Shown here: positions 56,401-64,000 of the stretch, one piece after another
Position numbering within the stretch: position 1 is the stretch's first letter
Layout: each line of letters begins with the position of its first letter
Assembly (NCBI RefSeq): GCF_024679245.1
Contig: NC_090179.1
Span: 5,275,320-5,339,319 of the forward strand
Reading direction: 5' to 3'
DNA length: 64,000 nucleotides
Source of the DNA: Pseudorasbora parva
Taxonomy: Eukaryota; Chordata; Actinopteri; Cypriniformes; Gobionidae
Translations under genes and position numbers: made by a program
The notes under the pieces: model-generated
The model's database searches: none
What the model saw: only the letters and a program-made list of their open reading frames with translations
What the model was told of the DNA's origin: nothing

Positions 56401-56814
56401 GATCAGTATTACAGTTTTTTAGAGTTACAGGTTTTTTTTTTCCAATTGCTAACACACTAAAATGAATAGCACAGCACAATTATTTAGACTGACACACAGA
56501 GAGCAAAACCTCTACTCATGTCTCCTAAAGTCTAAACAAATGTTTAGCTTTTCACACATTTTGCAATTCAAAATGGCACTTTTTAAATGCACTGAACACG
56601 GTTCTCTGCATAAGACACAACAATCTGACATAAAGTCACATGTTTGCCATTTCAAAACACCTCCATTCAAAATCATACTACATAAGCTAATTGGCCGACA
56701 CATGTGCCGCCTGGCCAAACACCTCACTGGTTAATGGTTAACACTTCCATCAGTATGGAAGCATTATGAAAAGACCACAGGTCTTATTGAATTATTTTAC
56801 TATATTGCATTGTG

Positions 56815-57090
56815 TTACAGTGTTACAATGTCCCCACAATGTAATATATGTAAACCTGAGATCTCCAGCCAGCGGTCCCCACAATGTAAATGGATTCATA
56901 AACATATTAAATTATGTTTTTTTGAAAATGTAAAATTCACAATGTTCCCTGTGATGGGTTTAGGGGCAGGGGCAGGGGCAGTGTAGGGGGGTATAATGTA
57001 CAGTTTGTACAGTGTAAAATCCATTACGCCTATGGAAAATCCCTACAATTCACAAAAACGCAACGTGTGTGTGTGTGTGTGTGTGTGTTT
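56815..57090 (-). mobile_element. Microsatellite-associated repeat, copy D
   Basis: Contains both the CCAGCCAGCGGTCC block shared with copy E and the TACAGTGTAAAATCCATTAC block shared with copy C in inverted orientation. It ends in (TG)n at 57066-57089. Confidence 0.65.
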
Positions 57091-57657
57091 TCTTTAGTTT
57101 ACTGTTTTTCTGAGCATATTTTTTCTTCAGTCCAATGTAAATTTATCTGTTGCGCATATGTTGCAATGTATTGCACTGACTTGTTTGATGAAAATTTACA
57201 TTTTTTTCTGATTGCTCAAGCACATTTTTTGTAACTATTGACTATTTTTGCAAAACTCAAAAATATCATTGACTATTTTTGCAAAACTCTACACACAAAT
57301 AAGAAAACCTTTCACCCAATTATCAAAACATTGTAGTTCTCTTGCAAAAGCGAACACAGCTAGATAAACTCTTCACACCTTCATAAAAATGGTGTTTTTG
57401 TATCAAACAGTAAACACCAGCCATCACCTACTAAGCACACAATGTGCCAACTACACACTGATGGTATGAACACAAAACACATCTGGCTTTTGCCTTCTCT
57501 GTGTTCAGATGTCAATTTGAGGTCATACTTTTGTCATAGTGTCATGTAAACATACAAAGATCCAAACTTCAAGTATTGGTGTTTTTTCACACTCATCAAA
57601 ACCAAGACAAAGTCAGAACACAAAATAGTAATTTCACAAAAAAAACAAAAACAACAA
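57091..57657. other. Likely 3' non-coding part of the DD35E transposon
   Basis: AT-rich sequence with AACACA-type words that also occur upstream of copy ii. The element end was not located. Confidence 0.35.
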
Positions 57658-59276
57658 TCAGCCTACATCATGTCGTCTTTCTGGGTCCGGCCATAACATT
57701 TCGTCCACATCGTATGCGATATCCTCCAGTGCAAGGCACCAGGGAATAATATCTCCTTGAATGCCGTATCCAGGCCTGACATGATAACTGGTCAATATCT
57801 CCACATGCCTCCTGCATTCCCTGTAAATGTAAATTCCCCGTTGATGAGGATGACGGTTGTACACTTTCCAGGGGCAGGCAGAGAAGAACTCCTCGATGGG
57901 ATTTAAGAATGGAGAGTATGGAGGGAGGTTGAGTGCCATGAAGAATGGGTGGTCTGTAAACCAGTTGCAGAACAAAGCAGCCCTTTGGAAACTAACATTG
58001 TCCCATATGATGACATATCGGGTATGCTCTGGTCTCTGAACAGTGAGCATGTCATGTAAGGTGTCCAGGAATGCAATAAAGTGTACAGTGTTGTATGGGC
58101 CTATGGTTGCATGATGGTCAACAACACTATTTTGGCTTATAGGTGCAAACATAGTTATGTTACCACCACATTGTCCTGGGACATTGATGATGGCACAGTG
58201 TCCAATAATGGTCCTGCCACATCTCCTGGTTTTACTGAGGTTAAAACCGGCCTCATCTACAAAAAGTAGCTAATGTCCCATGGCATCTGCTTCTAGTTCC
58301 AGCAATCTCTGCACAAGACAAAACAAATGCAACACATCAGGCCCATGCACAGCACTACAGTATGCTCTTCCAAATTCAGAACCAATGACACTATAGTTTA
58401 CCTGCACATAGTCATATCGCAGTTGCTTTACACATTCTATGTTTCTCTCGAAAGGAGCAATGTAAATTTGCTTCATTCTTATTCTGTGGCGCGCAAGTAC
58501 ACGACTTAGTGCAGAAATGCTTACACGGTGTATATTTGGAAAGATGGTGTCATTATCAACTATGCGCTGCAGTATTTCGCGCAGTCTTATTGCATTATTG
58601 GCAATCACCATGTTCACTATATGGGTCTCTTGCTCTGGAGTGAACATTCTTCCTCTGCCCCCAGCTTCTGGACGTCTAGCAATTCTGTAAAGTAACAGTT
58701 TCAGTATTTTTGCATGTATGGTACTGTTGTGTTTCTCATTAGAGTATGGCAGTGCTACAAAGTACTTACCGATTCTCATTTCGAAATGTCCTAATGATGC
58801 TTGCCACAATGTAGCGCCTCAAATTAGTCTGAACCCGTTGGCCAGCTTCCCTCAGGGTCATCCCATGGTTGATGACATGGTCCACTATTGTAGCTCTGAT
58901 GTCATCAGTTATTTCATTTCTTACTCTTCTTACCCTTCCTCTTTCCCCTCCTCGTCCTCTTCTTGCTCCTCCTTGTCCTCTTCCTCTAACCCTCTCTTCT
59001 TCAACTCCACGTCCTCTTCATCCTACTTCTTCACCTCCACGTCCTCTTCCTCGTCCTCTTCCTCCTACTTCTTCACCTCCACGTCCTCTTCCTCCTCCTC
59101 TTCCGCCTCTTTCTTCACCTCCACGTCCTCTTCCTCCTACTTCTTCACCTCCACGTCCTCTTCCTCCTCCTCTTTCTTCACTCCGCGTCCTCTTCCGCCT
59201 CTTTCTTCACCTCCACGTCCTCTCCCTCGGCCTCCTCTGATTCTCACTCTTCTCACTCTTACTGCTCCTTCCATTG
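57658..59276 (-). pseudogene. Intron-containing DD35E transposase (IS630/Tc1 superfamily), copy ii
   Basis: Exons on the minus strand are 59276-58770, 58684-58402 and 58308-57658. The introns are 85 bp (GTAAGT to ACAG) and 93 bp (GTAAAC to GCAG). The protein has an RG-rich N-terminal tract, two helix-turn-helix regions (RATIVDHVINHGMTLREAGQ and FTPEQETHIVNMVIANNAI), then the catalytic core: FVDEAGF (first Asp), IIWDNVSF (second Asp) and SPFLNPIEEFF (Glu); 35 residues separate the last two. The C-terminus ends DEMLWPDPERRHDVG. It is broken by a TAG after EADAMGH at 58270 and by a 1-bp loss in the RG tract near 59183. Most of the enzyme is otherwise readable, so it is fairly young. Confidence 0.85.
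58930..59240 (-). repeat. RG/GEE-coding minisatellite in the transposase N-terminus
   Basis: Repeated AAGAGGACGTGGAGGTGAAG blocks, 24 to 36 bp apart, encode GRGRGGEE-type units on the minus strand. Length varies between copies of the family. Confidence 0.8.
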
Positions 59277-59319
59277 TACTCCACACAGACAGCTTACCTG
59301 TGGCTTATTTATAGTGCTT

Positions 59320-59590
59320 AGGCTGATTGCAAAGTGAACTAATTATCTAAAACAGTTTTCACATGTGAAAGTGTGCCAGACAGTTGGCAAAATAGTGTTA
59401 ATGAAAGCCATACATGTGTATAATTTTGCTAGGAGTGTGTTGGAAATTTGGTAATTGAGTGTAAGCAGTGAGTTGTGTTTAAAGTTCCGTAAAAAGAGTC
59501 GGGGTGCCAGTTCTCCTCTGGCCTATTAACACACAGTGTGTGATTATCATTCTGGCAACCTTACAGGTCACAAATTATATTAGTTTGGAA
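59320..59590. other. 5' flank of copy ii
   Basis: Holds the likely TATA box of the element (TATAAATAAG on the minus strand, near 59312) and no gene. Confidence 0.4.
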
Positions 59591-59839
59591 TATTCAAAAT
59601 TTCAGGGTATCACACAATAGACGGGTTTATTGAGGATGACGTGCCGGTGAGGCAAATTCAGAGGAGACACCAATGGACACTCAATGAGTACAGTAGTATA
59701 GTATTGCCTGTGGACTTTTCTGTAGGACTGTAAAAATAAAGTATGTTTCAAGTATTTAGGAAATGTATTCCCACTTTGTACTTTGTATTCCTATATATTA
59801 TTTACAGTATTTTACCATTTGTTTGGCAGAACTGAAAAA

Positions 59840-60242
59840 TGACCAACACAAGGTGGTCGGGAACATGTTCTGTCTCCTGAACAGGAAACTAAAATCATCT
59901 ACATTGTCCTAGAAAATAATGGCATAACATAACACAAATTTAAATGAAAATAATAGGAAACAAATATATATAAAATAGGGTAAGCTGCAGAAATAATCTG
60001 AGGATAAACAGGGTACCATTTGAACGAAGTCCAGTAATTTTGATATAATGTGCAAGTGAGTACTATACAATCCTACAATTGATGCATACTCTCAACACTG
60101 TATAATTTATACATATTTCAGTATTATTATCATAATGATTGAGCTTCATCGGAATATCCGAAGGAATATCATCGGCCAACATTCCATTGTTGAAGTCCCT
60201 GGCCAGCCCGGAGGGAACATCACAATGTGTGCATTGATTTTG
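59840..60242 (+). pseudogene. DD35E transposase fragment, copy iii
   Basis: After a TTGGCAG acceptor near 59830 one plus frame reads R-T-E-K-stop-PTQGGREHVLSPEQETKIIYIVLE, aligning with ARRPEAGGRGRMFTPEQETHIVNMV of copy ii. At 60150-60240 it reads RNIIGQHSIVEVPGQPGGNITMCA, aligning with RTIIGHCAIINVPGQCGGNITMFA. The linking part is lost or scrambled. The TGA at the first site is a likely CGA decay. Confidence 0.75.
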
Positions 60243-60689
60243 TAAGCAGATGGGATGTACACTGTGCACATTGTTTTTTGGGGAAAACATAAAATATATT
60301 TGTTACTGTGTATTGATATAAAAACAATATTTTCAATTTTTTTACAACACACTTATATTTGTACTGTATGTACTAAGTGTAACACTGAACCAAAAAAAAA
60401 AGATCTAAGTCATTATGATGAATGGAGAAGTGTTTGCCATTGAGCACATCAGTGTTCAACTGGTTCTTATAAATTTCTATTCATATGATGGTTTGTGTGT
60501 CATTTGAAAACAAAATACCACTTTGAGAAGAAATAACATTGTTTTGAATGTAGAGTTCTGAGAGTTCATAGAGTATGAGGTATGTATGTAAACAATCGAG
60601 AAAAACTGTAAAAGAGGGCCTTTTGGGGCTGATCTTGTGTGAGAAAAGAACAATATAGAGCAACACAAAGAAATTAAGAAAAATACCGG

Positions 60690-61325
60690 CACAAGGGAGA
60701 GGATGATGAGTACCAGGATAAGGGAGAGGAGAGAGACAAGGACAAGGAAGAGGAAGGACTGGACGAGGTCAAAGTAGAGGTTGAAGAGTGCATGGTGGAG
60801 CCCAAAGAAGGGCCAGAATTAGGGGCACTGATGAAATAAGAGCAACTAGTCCATGTCATAAACCACAGGCTGTCATACAGAGAGGCTGGTGAACGAGAAC
60901 AGCCAAATCTCAGCCGGGGCACAGTGGTATCCATTATTCAGAATTTCCAAGAAACCAACAGGTAGGATATTGTATAAGGGCTTCTCCTAATGCAAAGTGT
61001 AAATACTTTTATGTATTACAGTGGCTCTATGCCTCTGGTCTCTATTAAAGTTTTATAAACTAATTTCGGGAGAAGCACGTTCAGACAATTAAAACAAATT
61101 AATACTATGGGTTCAGGCAAAAATTTCCAAGCCCGGAGCCCTCCCTGGACAGCACACCAAATGCGCATAATCTATAATCTATTTAATTGATGTAAGTGTG
61201 AACTCGTGACATATGTAACTGTATTATCTAAGTATTCAGCATCTACCTCCTTAAGGATAGCTCCTGAAGGGAGAACAAGAACTTGCTATTGTCAACATGC
61301 TGATTGCTGATAATGAAATAAAAGT
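60690..61325 (+). pseudogene. DD35E transposase fragment, copy iv
   Basis: An RG-rich tract is followed by RIRGTDEIRAT, VHVINHRLSYREAGEREQPN, then LSRGTVVSIIQNFQETNR and an intron donor (GTAGGA) at 60962. About 300 bp later KGEQELAIVNMLIADNEIK (61268-61325) marks exon 2. Both match copy ii. The catalytic part is absent. Confidence 0.75.
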
Positions 61326-61433
61326 GTAGGGACTTCTATAAATCTACTCTGAGATGGGTCATTATCTTTTTATTGAAATTCTGCATAAGAAGAAACAAAA
61401 TGCATGCATTTACTAAACCCAACAACAACAACA

Positions 61434-61739
<306 letters not shown>

Positions 61740-61790
61740 GCTTCAAAAGACACACAATCGATAATCAATAAAAATATACCGTCTATTGTA

Positions 61791-62640
61791 CAAACCCAAA
61801 TCTAAAAAAGTTGGGACAAAGTACAAATTGTGAATAAAAAAGAATGCAATAATTTACAAATCTCATAAACTTATATTTAATTCACAATAGAATATAGATA
61901 ACATGTAAAATGTTGAAAGTGAGACATTTTGAAATGGCATGCCAAATATTGGTTCATTTTGGATTTCATGAGAGGTTATACAATCCAAAAAAGTTGGGAC
62001 ATGTAACAAAAAAGCTGGAAAAGTTAAATGTACGTATAAGGAACAGCCGGTGAACCTTTTGCAACTAATAAGGTTGATTGCCATGATTGAGTATAAAAAG
62101 AGCCTCTTAGAGTGGCAGTGTCTCTTAGAAGTGAAGATGAAAAATGTGGCGAAAAATGGAGCAATATCAGAAAGGAGTTTATCAGAGAAAAATTGCAAAG
62201 AGTTTGAAGTTATCATCATCTACAGCGATAATATCATCCAAAGATTCAGAGAATCTGGAACAATCTCAGTGCATAAGGATCAAGGCAGAAAAAACTGCCT
62301 CTGGGCCCTTAGACGGCACTGCATCACATACAGGAATGCTACTGTACTGGAAATCACAACATGGGCTCAGGAATACTTCCAGAAAACATTGTTGGTGAAC
62401 ACAATCCACCGCGCCATGCACCGTGGCCGGCTAAAACTCTATAGGTCAAAAAAGAAGCCATATCTAAACATGATCCAGAAGCGCAGGCGTTTTATCTGGG
62501 CCAAGGCTGATTTAAAATGAACTGTGGCAAAGTGGAAAACTGTTCTGTGGTCAGACGAATCAAAATTTGAAGTTCTTTTTGGAAACTGAGACGCCATGTC
62601 ATCTGGACTAAAGAGGACAATGGGGTTGCATGAATAGGGA
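61791..62640 (+). mobile_element. Truncated Tc1/mariner element, AAAGTTGGGACA family
   Basis: TA at 61789-61790 precedes CAAACCCAAATCTAAAAAAG, the family's left end, and a second AAAAAAGTTGGGACATG at 61986. The transposase remnant follows. The element stops near 62640 without a right end. Confidence 0.8.
62050..62640 (+). pseudogene. Tc1-type transposase remnant, 5' half
   Basis: A 156-codon frame reads the N-terminal DNA-binding part, including IIQRFRESGTISVHKDQGR and TIHRAMHRGRLKLYRSKKK. A TGA follows LKA/K; the frame then continues TVAKWKTVLWSDESKFEVLF, which holds the first catalytic Asp. It has a further stop and is truncated before the other two catalytic residues. Confidence 0.75.
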
Positions 62641-62985
62641 TGGCCTACTGCTTATAAATCCAATAACGCTATTTTTAACAGTTTTTTTTTAGACTTTATT
62701 ATAATAAAAAGAAGAATTAAGAAAATAATTAACATTGCTTTATAATCTAAAAATGTAAAATAGCTATAGCAAAATAAACAGCAATGTTTAATCAAAACAA
62801 ATATAAAACATCTATTACCAGTGCATTTACCGGCATTTTTTGTTCCCTTCCAGTCAGAACACTACGAGTTACGTCAGTACTGACAAAATGGGGTTTTCGC
62901 TTAGAAAGCCAGCTGCATTCAATCTCAATTAAAACGATCCAATGACATGAAAAAGTCATGGGTTGGCGGAATTTGCTTAATGCAA
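62641..62985. other. Unassigned DNA
   Basis: AT-rich, no feature recognised. Confidence 0.5.
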
Positions 62986-62989
62986 CCCC

Positions 62990-64000
62990 ACCCCACTACG
63001 TGGGTATAAACGGCATTGCATAGCAGTCACGCATGTATGTTTCTGCTTCGGAGTGAGTACTACTTGCCTTCCTAAGTGTTGTATCTCTTCAAGACGAGTG
63101 TCTCCCCAGAGTGTTGGTGATACGGCGGATTCCACAAGGCGGGCTAGATTCCTCCGGAGATGAGGATTCGGCTGTGCCGCCTACCGCGGGAGTGTCGGTA
63201 TTGTCTGAGTCTGATCCGGAGCTGACAGCCATGCTAATCCAAGCCTTGGGCTCAAGTGGAATGCTCCGCCAGGTCCCGAGGGTTCGAGGCTGGATGATTG
63301 GTAACTGGGGACCGCCCGCGCCGAGCGCGCCTGTCGGCCGTCAGTGCCTTTTTTCCCAGAGGTGCATGAAGAGGTCTCGAAGTCCTGGAAGTCCCCGTTG
63401 TCTTTCTGCAATCATTTGGTGGCTGCTTCCGCCTTCACGGCGCTCGATAGCGGCGCGGTTACAGGGTACACTGGGGTTCCCCTGTTGAGGCTTCTGTTGT
63501 GATGCAACTGCGTCCTCAGAGCGCCCCTGCATGGTGCGGTGACTCAAAGCACCCATCTGAGGCCTGTAGGTTCTCGTCCTCACTAGTGTGTGCCGCCTCA
63601 GTGCCCCGGCACTCTCTGTCCCCTCTGTTGCCAGCCCCCTCCAAGTCGAGACCCCCGTAGGATGCTTCTTCTCCCCGGGTCTCCACTGGCAGGGAGCGGA
63701 ACTCAACCCCGCCCACTATCCGGGCCGCTTCCATGCCTCCCGGGTCTGGGCCGGTCGTTCTGCTTCGCTGCCCCACGTCGGGTACGCCTGTGGCTTGCAT
63801 GATCCCCTTCGTTCAGTTCCTGGGGGCCTGCCTAGCGCTCCCAAAGCTGTCCAACAGGCTCGCCCACACCATCAGGCTTGGCTATGCTATTCATTTCGCA
63901 CAATCTCCTCCCCGCCTCTGGGGAGTCCGCAATGCGATGGTGGGTGGCAATGCCCCTGTCCTACTGGCGAAGGGTGCCATCGAGATCGTCCCTCCGGCCG
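62990..64000 (+). mobile_element. Third DIRS element, 5' part, runs off the window
   Basis: A GC-rich stretch begins near 63000. A gag remnant and the first part of the reverse transcriptase are recognised on the plus strand. The terminal repeat should lie near 62990 but was not matched to another repeat in the window. Confidence 0.75.
63111..64000 (+). pseudogene. DIRS gag and start of reverse transcriptase, frameshifted
   Basis: One frame reads SVLSESDPELTAMLIQALGS; a different frame at 63344 reads SVPFFPEVHEEVSKSWKSPL, which matches the gag core [17 protein letters not shown] of the intact element. From about 63805 a frame reads PFVQFLGACLALPKLSNRL, GYAIHFAQSPP and LLAKGAIEIVPP, matching the start of the DIRS reverse transcriptase. 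At least one frameshift separates the gag pieces and an in-frame TAG (63658) follows. The rest is beyond the window. Confidence 0.75.

Noticed and set aside
58718..59314. Ser/Pro-rich 198-codon plus-strand frame
   Set aside because: It is the antisense of the RG-coding tract of the transposase.

Overview
The window is vertebrate nuclear DNA and most likely comes from a cyprinid fish (zebrafish, carp or goldfish relative). The reasons are spliced host genes with fish-type proteins, many CA, TC and TA microsatellites, abundant Tc1/mariner copies, DIRS-type tyrosine-recombinase retrotransposons and TTAA-flanked short elements. Nothing suggests bacterial or viral DNA. The species cannot be named from the sequence alone.

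Two host genes are well supported, both on the + strand. The first is a septin-4-type septin with twelve coding exons from 13481 to 37386 (505 codons). All phases agree, and intron 7 uses a GC-AG splice pair. A TATA box at 11841 and a short phase-compatible exon at 11893-11956 suggest an alternative first exon. The second gene is an apolipoprotein A-I-like gene from about 50004 to 52314 (256 codons). It has the classic apoA-I layout, with a non-coding first exon, a split signal peptide and all amphipathic repeats in the last exon. Two HNF4-type DR1 sites lie upstream of its TATA box.

Region by region: 1-11250 is a field of mobile elements, including a hAT-like element with a solo LTR nested in it, a 52-bp minisatellite and several TTAA-flanked elements. 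From 11800 to 38070 lies the septin gene. Its 11.3-kb intron 10 carries an apparently intact 5.4-kb DIRS retrotransposon in antisense. From 32560 to 43020 are several Tc1/mariner families and a second, broken DIRS copy. From 45470 to 47250 are three adjoining minisatellites joined to a truncated LTR. From 47250 to 52500 lies the apolipoprotein gene with quiet flanks. From about 53000 to 61330 is a graveyard of one intron-containing DD35E transposase family (four copies), interrupted by a deeply nested stack of other elements. From 61791 to the end are a truncated Tc1 copy and the start of a third DIRS element that runs off the window.

I found no operon-like or defence-like novel system. The most interesting items are the intact antisense DIRS element with its long overlapping frame, the intron-bearing transposase family with an RG-rich N-terminal tract, the Tc1 copy carrying an inverted piece of another Tc1 family, the GC-AG septin intron, and the octamer-containing minisatellite. 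Boundaries given as TSD-anchored were read directly; others are approximate.
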